Assembly (NCBI GenBank): GCA_021399445.1
Contig: JAJTUQ010000006.1
Location: 496,001 to 560,000 of the forward strand
Reading direction: 5' to 3'
Source of the DNA: Xylogone sp. PMI_703
Lineage: Eukaryota > Ascomycota > Leotiomycetes
DNA: 64,000 nucleotides
Shown here piece by piece: positions 1-10,194 of this stretch. A program made the position numbers and the translations under genes. A model generated the notes under the pieces. It saw nothing but the letters and a program-made list of their open reading frames with translations, did no database searches and was not told the DNA's origin. The number at the start of each line of letters is the position of its first letter. Positions within the stretch are counted from its first letter, which is position 1.

Positions 1-2803
1 GACTTAGCACCCTTTGAACAGGTGCTGGACGAGGTTCAAGAACCTCCGAGATATCAGGAAGTCCGTTCATTCTTATTAGACGGTCTAGCGTATCAGTGGT
101 TGGTTGAGAACGCTCGATCTTCAGCATTATTGACCGAAAGAAAGGGAACAATTCTGGAAGCAATCACATGCATGATTGATGATAAGCTCTCGTCTATGAG
201 GACCCCAAAATCACGGCGCTTCCAGGTATTCCAGGTCATCTTCGAAATGGATTGGGATCTTCTAAATTTTCTAAGAGGTCAAGAGTATGACACTACAATG
301 GAAATTGCCGTCGAACGCGCTATCACAGTTACAGGATCCAGTAGCAGTGCTCAAGCACTGAGTTGTATGGACTATATGTGTCAGACTTGACCAATAAGTG
401 GCCGCGAAGTAGTGCGCGTACTGCAGAAGGCCTTGATATCTCCAAATCTATGTTGTTCAAGTAAGCAAAGCCTTTGGAATTATTGTTCAATCTCTGACCA
501 TTTAGGTTGCCTTGTTGATGGAACGGAGCTCGACATCAATTTGAGATCACCAAAAGCATTGGTCGTGGCGCGTGGAGGACAGGCTGCCCTAACGGAGCTT
601 GGTGGGCAGCTTTCTTGGCTTGGAGCTGCTCTCCGAACCTCTCCGGTATTATTTGGAATATATTTTACCACTCCGAGCATCGTAGCTTTCAAGGTCGCCC
701 ATTCTAGCATCTCAGTGCCATCAATGACGGTTCAACTCGGTTTCACTACCACTTCATCCCTGGATCATGGCCAGCCGACTGACGTAGATGGTACTTGTTG
801 GCACGCAATGTTCCGCAATCCAGTGGTTGTCAACGGCTTCCCAATACTTGCCCGACATGAAAACGAACAAGGACTGGAACTACCGCTTAATATGATGAGC
901 GCTCTGGCCGAAGCCCACTTTGTCACGCGATATGATGCGGTGCTGATCCTCAAGGGGCTCTGTACCATGCTTGTACCCACAGGTCAGACCGAACGTTCTG
1001 TCACTTGGCATTTTATATTCAATGAAGATGGGGAACGGCTCCCTTACTATTCCTTTCGAGAGCGCTGTCCCGGTTGGATCGACACCGACAAGGTAAGCGC
1101 CAACTTTTTGGAGGATAAGAACGTTCGCAACTTTGTTGGATGGGCATCAAACATCATGAGGTATTTAGGTATGTTTCACTCTGGCCACCTTAGCTATTGT
1201 TTAAAATTGACAATCGAAACAGGAACGGAAGAGATGAAATATGGCGAGATCGACTGCGCCGGAGCTCGTGAATGCTCTGCGGGACTGGCTGTAGAGCAGA
1301 AGCTAACCATCTCTGTCAGCAAGATTGTTGGGGGCAGTGGGAGTGTGGTTCGAGGCAATAGGGACAAGCCAGTATATGTCAAACAGTCTGCATACTCAAT
1401 GCAGATCAAGAATGCCCGCAACATTTTTGTCGTGCTTTACGACGTTGCAGCTCGACGAGGGGTTGGCCGATGGGGCGAGCGTCTTGCTACATCTCGTGCG
1501 TACGCAGGTTGCTCGAGAACCTTACGGAGGTGCGGGTTCCCTTTTTAACAACCCCATCTTCAATGCCTCAGCATTCAATCATCCAAGAATTGATAGCGGC
1601 CCGAATGCAGCGGCGGATATTTTGAAAGAAGATCGTAACATGAAACACATCATCCTTAGGGAGTTCGACTCATACAGTGATGAAAAGCTTGCTCTACCTA
1701 AACCCAAAGCAGTATCGACAGCCGGCGAGCACTCTGGCAACGAGGCCGGCGGTCCATCAGGAAATGAAACGCCCAATCCAGGTGAAGGGAGAAAAGAAAT
1801 TTACAAGACAACATGCTTGAGAGAATTAGTCTCTCAGACTTGGAGTACTCTGGAGCAGATTTATGACCGCCAAATCGAATATGCGACGACCCATAATGCG
1901 AAAGAATTGCAAAATCCACTTCGGACAACATTGGAGGGCTACGAGTTCATGGATATCGTATCGGCCGAACACATCCTGACTCAACGCACTGTTAGCTTCC
2001 AATCGAATGGGGTAGCCTGGACAGGCTTGACAAAGCGGATACACGCAATTACACTTTTTGGTCAATATTTCGGAGATATTTATAAGCCCGCTGAGAATGA
2101 GAGGAGACCGACCTGCGAAAATTGGAAGACCGTTCCTCAAGGCCACGAGTACCTTGCGGCCCCTATATCACTGCTAAAAGAGATCAAGGAATATAGCTGG
2201 AAGAAAGGCAAAGTCGATAAAGACTCATCAGAAATAGCAGAAGGTCTCCTCTGGTCCCCTTCGGAGGATGCATACAATATCTGTGGATCGAGTTGCAAGC
2301 ACACCTTTAATCGCGTCCAGCAGCTTCATTCCTCTACGACGGGGTTAATACTAGACAAGCTTGGTTTAGGCAAGAACGACCCTCAGAAGGTTGACAACTT
2401 CGCAGAGATCCACGGCGCCGTCTTATTCGGCAAAAACAGCGATCTGGACGCTGGAAAGCTACAGCTTTTGTCGCCACGGGAAGTGCACATGGAGAACGAC
2501 CGCTCCGACAGTGGACTCGGTTTAAGTCTACAGACTTCTTCCCAAGCCAATTTAGCAACTGAAAGCTGCAACGAGAGCCTAGATTTACAGCCCGCGCGAC
2601 CATCGGCAGGCAGCACAAGAACCTCACCATATCCACTGGATCAGACCGGGGCCAAGAACATGTCCACACAGGATGTTCCAACCTTAGTCTCAAGCGCTGG
2701 AAGGAGAAGGAAGTTAGCAAGCCTACCGAAAACACTTGCTAAAATGATACCCCGCGCTCGAAGAGGAGAAACGCAAAATGAGACTGGGCGACCAAGGGAG
2801 TAG
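1..2803 (+). pseudogene. Fungal hypothetical protein, 5' truncated, nonsense plus frameshift
   Basis: The frame runs in from the left edge. I recognise a widespread large fungal protein of unknown role (the stretches GFPILARHENEQGLELPLN and VTWHFIFNEDG are typical) but no enzymatic domain. It is broken twice. At 388-390 an in-frame TGA sits where the family has Trp (CQT-stop-PISG), and reading continues in the same frame beyond it. At a GGGG run (1459-1462) the frame must shift by one base to reach the conserved continuation LADGASVLLHLVR, which then runs open to the TAG at 2801-2803. Two introns look normal: 461-505 (45 bp) and 1169-1222 (54 bp). Two sizeable 'starts' that could be called here begin with GTG or TTG, not ATG. 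The C-terminal third is polar and low in structure. The homopolymer shift could be a sequencing error; the nonsense codon is harder to explain that way. Confidence 0.6.
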
Positions 2804-3284
2804 AATTCCCGTGGGGTTAAGGCCATCGAATCTCCTTGGTATGGCCTCCCCAAACGTATATTGTGTTGGAACTAACTGGACTCAGTGCTTGAAGCTTGTC
2901 AGTCCTCCCAGTATCTTCTAGTGACACGCATTCAAGGCTGAAATATGTTTAATTACTACGTACTTTGCTACCTACTGCGGCCTGCTACTGCTATGGGTAT
3001 GAAGTCGCTCGTTGTCAACTAATTAGAGAGGTCAAGAGTTTCAATCAATATCACTCCTTATCAACACAGTTTATCGTCGACCTAATGAAGTTTCTGCTGG
3101 CATCAGCCTCTATGATATAGCACCACTCTCCCCATGAACCCTGTGAGGTCTGCTGACCACCACGTCCCTAAGTTGTCTTTCTACCTCTCCGCTTGAACCG
3201 CCTCCTGTAATACCTACTATTAGACCCAACCGGATTGATGTGAAAACTTCTCTAAATATTAAATGTTGTCGACTTTGAAGCTAC
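2804..3284. other. Intergenic, no gene seen
   Basis: No coding frame or recognisable RNA gene is visible between the broken gene on the left and the WD40 relic on the opposite strand. It probably holds the 3' flank of the former. Confidence 0.5.
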
Positions 3285-3830
3285 ACACCCATACCTTTCC
3301 ATTTCTAGTGCCGACGCCGATTGCCTTCCGCAACACAGCCGAATAAAATGGTCGATACTCTGGAGGTAGCCACACCCAGTTTTCTGAATTATATGTAATC
3401 CACTCTCCATCTGAGCCTAAAGCCCAGCCATAGTATTGGGGGGTGGATCCGCAACACTCGTTAGATTTGACGGCGATGAGGTTGATGATACTCCAAGAGC
3501 GATTGCACCAATATCAGTTGTGAAGATACGAGCTAATAAGGTCTAATGAGATATTGGCGAGATGCTTGTCAATCTCAAGTGTCTGCAAACACGTACCACT
3601 GGTTGTATCCTAGATCTTGACCGTTTGGTCGTCTGATGTCGATGCGAGCCGGGTTGAGCCGTGTGAGAAGACTACCGAGTTGATGCTGCCGTAGTGGCCT
3701 TCGAACGTCTGCAAGCACACATTCCAATTGTCTTCTACAGCCGGCTTTGGGACTTCGGCTCTTCCTCCTTAGAAAGCCTCCTTATCAAGTCACATCACTT
3801 CTTTTGCCAAAAATACAGCACAGTTTGCCC
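3285..3830 (-). pseudogene. WD40 NLR (HNWD/HET-E type) C-terminal relic
   Basis: Reading the minus strand gives the linker plus first WD repeat of a fungal STAND protein: VEDNWNVCLQTFEGHYGS, then SINSVVFSHGSTRLAS and DDQTVKI, a stop, and DTTSGTCLQTL. The stop (TAG, plus-strand 3610-3612) replaces the invariant WD Trp. It is followed by the C-terminal cap typical of these proteins (QYYGWALGSDGEWITYNSE, VWLPPEYRP), reachable only after a frame change at a C6 run near 3438-3444. Upstream, LIRRLSKEEEP resembles the region between NACHT and the WD repeats, again frame-disrupted. About one repeat is left of an array that normally has many, so this is a deletion relic. The NACHT part is not seen nearby. 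Confidence 0.72.
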
Positions 3831-4066
3831 CCTCTTAAGAATCTCAGGTAAGAAGAACTTCGTCTTAAGAACGCTTCTCCTATCATGGGAATAAGAGAGA
3901 AAGTGCGATAAAAGTTAAAAAGTTTTAAAAAACATTTATAAAACTAGGGCGAAGTTGAATCAGCATAATAAAATTACGTTAAGTTAGGTCACTATAGAAT
4001 ACAAACATTAAACGGTAGCACTAGAACACGATAGAAACCCAAAAGCCAAACTGAAAATATCGTTCC

Positions 4067-5095
4067 TTAATCTAACAATTTTAGACCGGAAAACCCCATT
4101 GCCATCATCTGCATCTCTACTTCCCCTACTACACGCCTGAAAGTTTCCTTCCCTCCACCACAAGCACCGCTTTCAAGATGCTGCGCTAAGCCGCTTATAG
4201 TAGAAAATTGCTTGATAGGTTTGTTGTTTCCTTCTCCCATCAGGCCATAGGGACAATGGAACAGTATCTCATTGGACACTGGATGAGGCCATAGTGTGGG
4301 CATGGATACCTGAGCATGGACGCTCGACGAGAGATGGTCTCGGAGCGCATGGGGCCTAAATTTTCGAATACGAGACGCAGGGCATAGGGGGCATTTTTGA
4401 GAGCTATGCTTAGTATTAAGCCGACTTATCAACATAGAGTGAAAATCTGTAGTATTGGAAAGGGTGGATGTGGGAGTAAGCATCACCGAGGATGGATAAG
4501 AGTCGAAGAATTCAGTCGAGGTTGGGGTAAGTATCGGACTCCGAGTCTGCGATGTCGAAGTTGCTGAACTATTTTCCTCGAGAAGCCACTGTTCGGTGAC
4601 TGATGTTATTATCCTTCCTGGATCATTTATTGCAATAACTGCATCTAGCTTCGCCTTCGTCATTCCAGAAACACATGTCCCGCTCTCTAAATGCTGTAGC
4701 TGGCCCGATGGGCAGTTAAACCGCTTCTGGCATTTGGCATCCGCAATACACTCGATATTGCAAAGTGGATTATGCCGCACGGAGGCCATATGCCGGCTCA
4801 GAGAAGCGGGCTTCTTGAACTTCTTTTTGCACATGCTACACCATGTCTTGTTATTTCCTTTCACTGCCTGGTTTTCTTGGGTTTGTTTCTTCTTCTCCTT
4901 CCCCCCACTTCCCCTTCTATGGGCCTTGCTAAGACGGAGGTGACTATTGAGCGCGTTTTCATCCTTGAAATCGCGCTCACAGTCGCAGCAGTAGAATTGG
5001 GTTGGGGATAGTTGAGATGGTATCACCAGTGGAACAAGGGTGTGTGGTTTCGTGTTGTATGGTGCAGCGTATTCAAAACCACTTCGTAGGAGCAT
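4067..5095 (-). CDS. C2H2-type zinc finger protein
   Basis: Intact single-exon frame of 342 aa if the ATG at 5093-5095 is used. An upstream in-frame ATG at 5168-5170 would add 25 residues of hydrophobic character that do not suit a nuclear protein, so I prefer the shorter form. It contains C2H2-like fingers: FYCCDCERDFKDENALNSHL, then TWCSMCKKKFKKPASLSRHM, then a larger degenerate finger with CNIEC and QLQHLESGTC, and near the C terminus KCPLC followed by H residues and a last LFHCPYG..GLAQHLESGAC. A Ser/Thr-rich linker separates the two finger blocks. The likely role is nucleic-acid binding in the nucleus; the target is unknown. It lies among decayed NLR genes but itself has no lesions. Confidence 0.75.
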   Translation of the reverse strand: MLLRSGFEYAAPYNTKPHTLVPLVIPSQLSPTQFYCCDCERDFKDENALNSHLRLSKAHRRGSGGKEKKKQTQENQAVKGNNKTWCSMCKKKFKKPASLSRHMASVRHNPLCNIECIADAKCQKRFNCPSGQLQHLESGTCVSGMTKAKLDAVIAINDPGRIITSVTEQWLLEENSSATSTSQTRSPILTPTSTEFFDSYPSSVMLTPTSTLSNTTDFHSMLISRLNTKHSSQKCPLCPASRIRKFRPHALRDHLSSSVHAQVSMPTLWPHPVSNEILFHCPYGLMGEGNNKPIKQFSTISGLAQHLESGACGGGKETFRRVVGEVEMQMMAMGFSGLKLLD

Positions 5096-5699
5096 GGTCG
5101 TGTTAGTTACAGCAACTACCGCAGGAAGGTAAATAGAACAGATGATGGCAGAATAATAGAAATGGACCATGAAGGTATATTACAGGTGTAGCAAGCCTGT
5201 GGGGTATATATCGTACATCATTTGCGGGGAGCAATATCAGGGTTATCTTAGGTCCCATTGGCACGCGGCTGTGGCATTTCCGGTGGTCCCCAGCCCTGCA
5301 ACATTCCGATTGGGCAAAGCAAACGATGGGAGGCCTCACGGGAGACCTCACGGGCTATACAGGTGTCAGACAATGATAGGCTATATTGCTCTTTCAATAT
5401 TGCCTCGAATCCAATCAAGGCTCCAGCTCTTTAACACTAACAATACTCCATAGAAAGATGAATGTGATCATCAAGAGAGAATAAGACACATATTATTGGT
5501 CAATTCCCTTCATTTATTATATTTTATTGAAATACCCTTTAAACTTTAACTTCCGAAAAGTCGTCTTCATTCACTTTATAGCGTAAACATGTCTGTTATG
5601 AACTAACTCAGAATCTTAAGATAACTAAACCACTGTTCAGATTCCTGTATTATAATAGTTAATGAATAAAAAGTCATATAGACAAAATATTAGTAGAAA
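5096..5699. other. AT-rich intergenic stretch
   Basis: Upstream flank of the zinc-finger gene. AT content rises sharply after about 5450. No supported gene or RNA. Confidence 0.45.
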
Positions 5700-6130
5700 G
5701 AGGAATAGAGGAATAATGCCTTTACCAGTTTAAAGCCAAGCAAGAGCATACCAGCGAATAAAACGAATATAACAAAAATAGCTATGCATAAGAACATCTC
5801 AAGTTTAAATATACTGTAATTACGTCAAGAAAGCCGTATAATCAACCAGTCGCTCAAAGGAGCACTAGCCACAGATCCCAGGAGGGAGCCAACAAAAGAA
5901 ACAATGCCAAACAAACCAATACCAGCTAGACCAAAATTATACAATGAGTAGATTATATAAATGACTCACCGGATGTAATCACTAAAAATCAAGCGAATAG
6001 CAGTCCGTAAGTGATCACAGTGTATGCCACTACCGGGAAAGTGATCAAGATGATGAAAAACGTATTATTATATTCCGTTACAGCTAGTGGGTTAGACACA
6101 TAGCGCATAAGTGTCCAAAACTACTTTTTA
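5700..6130 (-). pseudogene. MFS transporter relic
   Basis: The minus strand encodes transmembrane pieces in MFS order: FFIILITFPVVAYTVITYGL, then a stop, then FLVITS, a plausible intron (GTGAGT..CTAG), GIGLFGIVSFVGSLLG and SAPLSDWLIIRLS, then another stop. The PLSDW motif after a glycine-rich helix is characteristic of fungal MFS permeases. A further hydrophobic stretch (AIFVIFVLFAGMLLLGF) follows near 5730-5800. The first internal stop (TGA, plus-strand 5989-5991) sits in FA-stop-FL, where Trp is common, again a TGG-to-TGA type change. N- and C-terminal parts are missing and the region is AT-rich, so this is a non-functional fragment. Confidence 0.55.
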
Positions 6131-6485
6131 ATGAGAGCAACAGTTACACAACCTGGCTTCCATATTTACATATACAGTGTTGCTATCTTGATTCAAATTA
6201 CATATTCTTTTCCCTTAGGATTTACGAAGCATGTCTTGTATACCTACCCACCGGGAGCTCAATTCAATGGATCCACCGAGATATTCATGCTGTAACTATT
6301 GAGAAGATCCGGGAACCTAAGTGAAAGTTTTGGGCTACTATGACAGCGCATATTCCCCTAAGTACAATTTGTCAAATTACTTTAAACCAAATATTTCAAG
6401 AAATGTCTGAAGTATTGAATTTAATAGATCTCTGCCAGTCCTCAAAGGGCGCTCCCTCCTAAAACAGTTCGATTGCTCTTTCACA
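6131..6485. other. AT-rich intergenic, no gene seen
   Basis: Sits between two relics on the same strand. No credible reading frame; it may hold further degraded MFS sequence that I cannot identify. Confidence 0.4.
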
Positions 6486-7106
6486 CTAGTCCTTCTTGTA
6501 TTTAGCCTCTATTTCATCCAACCTATGAAATATGTCACGCAGCATTTGAGAGTCTCTATGATTGGGTTCACCGACTTTATTATATCCTTCTTGAACCCTT
6601 GTAAACATTGCCCTAGACTTTGCTAGATCATGTTGACATGCGAAAAGAGAGCCAAGACCCCAGAATACGCGGAGCGCTAGCTTATAAGCTGTAATACTGT
6701 CTGGGCCAAAAGACTTCTCATAGCCTCCCAAGGCTTTCTCGTACATCAGCCTGGCTTCAGCCAACTTGTTTTGGCTACCATAAAGATCTCCGAGATCGGT
6801 CATTATTTTCAGATTTAGTATATGCTCAGGTCCTAATGCTTTTTCTCTGCCCCGCAATACCTTCTCGTACATTTGCCCAGCCTTAGCAAACTCGCCCTGA
6901 GCTACATAAAGACTTCCTAAATTGCTGATTATTTGCAAAGTTGATATGTGCTCAAGTCCTAATGCTTTCTCTCTGTTTTGCAACGTGTGTTCGTACATCT
7001 GCTCAGCGTCAGCTAGCTTACCCTGTTCGTGGTAAATATGTTCTAGCCCATACACCAATATATTCGCTTCGTAAATGGGCTGGCCCATACGTAAATATTT
7101 ATGCAT
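6486..7106 (-). pseudogene. Kinesin-light-chain-type TPR fragment of an NLR
   Basis: An open frame of about 206 aa carries four roughly 42-residue TPR units with the fungal NLR signature: GKLADAEQMYEHTLQNREKA, ALGLEHISTLQIISNLGSLY, GEFAKAGQMYEKVLRGREKA, ALGPEHILNLKIMTDLGDLY, then a less regular unit and a final LAKSRAMF unit. Such arrays form the C-terminal sensor of fungal NB-ARC/NACHT proteins and are not normally free-standing. The frame starts abruptly: the apparent ATG lies inside a palindromic repeat, and no nucleotide-binding domain precedes it. A HET-domain fragment lies 370 bp upstream on the same strand, so both may be ends of one HET-NB-ARC-TPR gene whose middle was lost. A short expressed TPR protein cannot be excluded. 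Confidence 0.6.
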
Positions 7107-7170
7107 GGGCTAGCCCATACATAAATAATTAAAGCTATTTGCGTATAGGCTAGCTCATACGTAAATACAG
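7040..7170. repeat. Short degenerate palindromic repeats
   Basis: Four diverged copies of a unit built on GGCTAGCCCATACGTAAATA occur near 7047, 7076, 7107 and 7146. The third contains a perfect 14-bp palindrome, ATGGGCTAGCCCAT (7105-7118). They overlap the truncated 5' end of the TPR fragment. Confidence 0.5.
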
Positions 7171-7473
7171 CTTTTAACTATACCTTTAATAGTTCTTAAT
7201 TCAACTACCTATTCAATTATTAATTATACTCTTAATTGTACTCTAATTAGTCAGCTATAATAACATTCTTTACATTATCTGTCTTTGTATATTTCCTTTT
7301 TAAGGTTTTATTAACCAGAGCCACTTCAGTACAAATTGTTAACTTTGATAATTAACCATAATCATAATTATCTTTATGACAGTATACTGTACAATTCTGA
7401 CTTTCTTTATTACAATGACATTTTTTAGTATTGTATAAATCTTTATACTGATAAGACATTGTAACTCTTTGGC
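7107..7473. other. Very AT-rich gap between HET and TPR relics
   Basis: Apart from the palindromic repeats at its edge this stretch is dominated by A/T runs with no reading frame. It occupies the place where an NB-ARC or NACHT domain would be expected if the flanking relics were once one gene. Confidence 0.45.
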
Positions 7474-7761
7474 TTATAAAAGTTTTTTTAGCAACAATAG
7501 CTCGCTGTTATCGGATTTGTTGATGTAACATGTATTGACCCAAAAGTATTGCAAACCATCGTGCCTGGCTTGGCCTCCGCAAAACCAGATTTTGTCATAG
7601 CCTGTTTTGTCTTTGCCTGTACTATCTATCATGTCTCGAAAAGTAACCTCTTCAGTATGTGGTCCCCAGGTATACGACAGTATGGCATATCGGGGCACAT
7701 TATCGATAAAGTGTGGGGCTAGGCGGAATCCGTGAGTATCGTCGCATTCCAAAAGACGTAT
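7474..7761 (-). pseudogene. HET-domain N-terminal relic, start codon lost
   Basis: The minus strand reads RLLECDDTHGFRL, then PRYAILSYTWGPHTEEVTF, DKTGYDKIWFCGGQARHDGL and YFWVNTCYINKS, the classic opening of a fungal HET (heterokaryon incompatibility) domain, including the SYTWG and (V)DTCCIDKS-like blocks. The family start is ATG-R-L-L; here the codon before CGT CTT is ATA (plus-strand 7759-7761), so the start is destroyed by one G-to-A change. The frame collapses after about 95 residues (SELLLLKKLL), long before the domain end. Probably the head of the same decayed NLR as the TPR fragment. Confidence 0.72.
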
Positions 7762-8393
7762 CCTTCAGACGTTTTGAGAGACTGCAATAGGCTGTCAGTG
7801 TATATAGAATCACTGAGTTGGCGTACATGTGAAGTTGGCCAAGCTGAAATAGTATTGATTAAGCTGGCCATCACGTTACATCAGCTGAAGGACAGCCTCT
7901 CGGTCATCTTGGCATTGCTGGACAGTCTGCAAGCTAACTGGCTGCTCTATCAGCCTAGGATAGTAAGTAAACGTAGTGTGCGAATGGGCTCGGAACACAT
8001 AATATTGGATCCCTAGCCAAAGTTTGTAAAATTCTTTAGAAACTCCATTCTGTAACTAGGGAGTGATGCGGCGTTGAATGCTACTAGAATTCATACGTGA
8101 CAAATTCCTGTATGTCGGGCCCGACAAATGTCATCTAAATCCGACTCTCGGGCGAGCGGCTCTTCGTAATTACAAGTATATAGTTATTAATCCCGAAGTC
8201 TATTTATTTTTAAGAAGGGTAAGTTTTGCGATTTGTTGGAGGTTTGAAAGGCATTCTCAAGCTCTGGGCAGAAATTGTACTTTATAACTCTCCCCTAGTT
8301 AAGTTCAATCAATCACTCCATCTGTTCACACCGTAACCTATTGTAACCAACGCAATACTGACTTACTGTCCACCTCTTAGCACATCAACCGAT
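7762..8393. other. Intergenic, upstream of the esterase
   Basis: No supported gene. The last 100 bases are pyrimidine-rich and probably form the promoter and 5' leader of the esterase at 8394. Confidence 0.5.
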
Positions 8394-9674
8394 ATGGCTT
8401 CTGAGCAATCTATAACTGAGAGAGTAGCATCGCAAATGTTACATGATTATCATCCGGAATGGGTAGCTGTACGAATTTTATGCTTCGTCCTTTGATATAA
8501 GCTATTGCTTACAATGTCTCCTTAATTGCAGTATGAGAAGATCCTGGGCACTCGCCCTGTCTTCAAGGGAACCTTGGAAGAAATACTTGCCCAGGTAGAT
8601 GCTGTTACAAAGGAATTGACTCAGGGGGCACCTGAGCCTAACCCTTCGGTAACTACTCGTAAGTCTTCCACCGATTGCATATACTAGTTTTGAATCGCCG
8701 CCAATAGTTCTATTTTAGGGGACGAGAAAATTAATGACGACGTCGTTGTCCGAATTTACACCCCGAACAAACTTACAACAACCGGAAACCTTCCTTTGTG
8801 CTTTTATATTCATGGCGGGGGATATGTATCCGGGAGCCTTGATTCCGAAGACTTCATGTGTCGATTCATTGCGCTACATATTCCTTGCATTGTCGTTTCC
8901 GTGGACTATAAACTTGGCCCGAGATTTAAATTTCCAGTCATGGTGGATGACTGCGTAGCAGCTTTTAATTGGGTATTCCATTCCGAACACTGTTGGTTTC
9001 GACGCTAATAAGAAGATTTAGGCGTGGGAAAATGCTGAGAACCTTGGAGCCACTCAAGCTAAAGTCTTCACTTGTGGAGCTTCTGCTGGAGGTGGACTTG
9101 CTTTGAACGTGGCTAACGAGATGATATCGGCTGGTAATCGCAATCGTGTCAAAGGTGTGGTATCTCTTGTACCTGTCACATTGCACCCGCATCATGTCCC
9201 CGAAGAATACAAAAGTGGCTATACATCCTATGAAGCCAATGCATCTGGGGTACCAGTGATCACCAAGTCAACTATGCTGACTTACTTCGGTAAGCATTCT
9301 TCCTTTAAATGAGTTCGTCCGAGATCCTTATACAACCATAGATGCCGTAAATGCGGACCCGAAAGATGCTCGAGTGTTTGCTGCTTTAAGTCCAAATTTG
9401 AAGCATTTTCCTCCAACTTACATCTCTACCTGCGAATTCGATCCTTTGCGAGACGACGGGGTCATTATGGAGTACGCACTACAAAAGGCCGGGTGGGTTT
9501 CAAACAGTCTCCTAAACGATACCTCTAGTCTAACGATTATTAAACTACAGAGTAAAAACATCTTCAGATTTTTATCCCGGCTTCCCACATATTTTTTGGA
9601 TATTCCCAAACATTCCCTCCGCGCACGTTTTCATACAAAACGTTATAAATGGAATTCGATTTGTATTAGAATGA
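8394..9674 (+). CDS. Alpha/beta hydrolase fold-3 esterase (HSL family)
   Basis: Six exons give an intact 330-aa protein. Introns: 8463-8531, 8659-8718, 8973-9021, 9290-9341 and 9493-9550, all GT..AG and all phase-consistent. The hormone-sensitive-lipase hallmarks are present: oxyanion loop HGGGYVSGS (about 97-105), nucleophile Ser171 in CGASAGG, acid Asp273 in EFDPLRDDG, and the C-terminal His303 in YPGFPHIFW. The last exon is needed to supply the histidine; without the last intron the frame ends early. No signal peptide, so probably a cytosolic carboxylesterase acting on acyl or acetyl esters, possibly of a secondary metabolite; the substrate cannot be read from sequence. It is convergent with the small membrane protein gene 60 bp downstream. 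Confidence 0.85.
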
Positions 9675-9734
9675 CTTAGTTCCTCATGAACAGTTCAGTC
9701 TCGTTTTATGATATTCACTCTCATACAAAAAAAT

Positions 9735-10194
9735 TCAATTCTCTTTCTTTGTAGACCTCCCAAATGCTAGTGCCTTTGTATCCTTTGCCCAGAACAAATC
9801 CCAGCCAACGCTCAAAGCAGTCAGCAACCCCATCCAAGCCTCAAACCCTGCAACCTTACGCCATGCACCACCAGCTCGATATAAAACAATATTAGCAACC
9901 ACCCTGCCGGGGATTGATGCAAGCATCATTGTGGTATTGCCTTCCCAAGATCCTAGAAGATAGAATACTCCTAGCGTGCAGGATGACAAGCTAAGACAGT
10001 TAAGCAGGGTTAAATCGATATAAATTGGAGGAAACACACCCAATAACTTGTATTGTATCAACAGGGGCTCTGTAAAGTGGTAAACCCGGCGCATTGGCTA
10101 TGGCTGATGGGCTGAGTATGCTGTAGAAGGCATTGCCAAGGAGAAACACTCCCTGGGCGCCAAAAATAACCCTGGAGACGATTTGCGAGATCAT
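9735..10194 (-). CDS. Small integral membrane protein, unknown function
   Basis: Two exons (10194-10040 and 9990-9735) joined over a 49-bp intron (9991-10039, GTGTGT..TTAG, branch GCTTAAC) give 136 aa. The protein begins MISQIVSRVIFGAQGVFLLG and has about four hydrophobic segments separated by short loops (for example SSCTLGVFYLLGSW and FEAWMGLLTALSVGWDLFW), ending in a basic tail. The pattern matches small four-helix fungal membrane proteins seen beside metabolic genes, but I do not recognise a named family. The reading frame changes exactly at the intron and restores V-I-G-L-S-S, which supports the model. Confidence 0.7.

Noticed and set aside
412..1548. Stand-alone 378-aa gene starting at 412
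   Set aside because: The apparent start is GTG, the same frame continues upstream across a TGA with family-conserved sequence, and the C-terminal 30 codons are out of the conserved frame. It is the middle of a broken gene.
3694..3894. Plus-strand 66-aa frame
   Set aside because: It overlaps the opposite-strand WD40/NLR relic, which has recognisable family sequence; this frame has none.
7732..8016. Plus-strand 94-aa helical-looking frame
   Set aside because: It overlaps the start of the HET relic and I could not link it to any family; the helical look is not enough.
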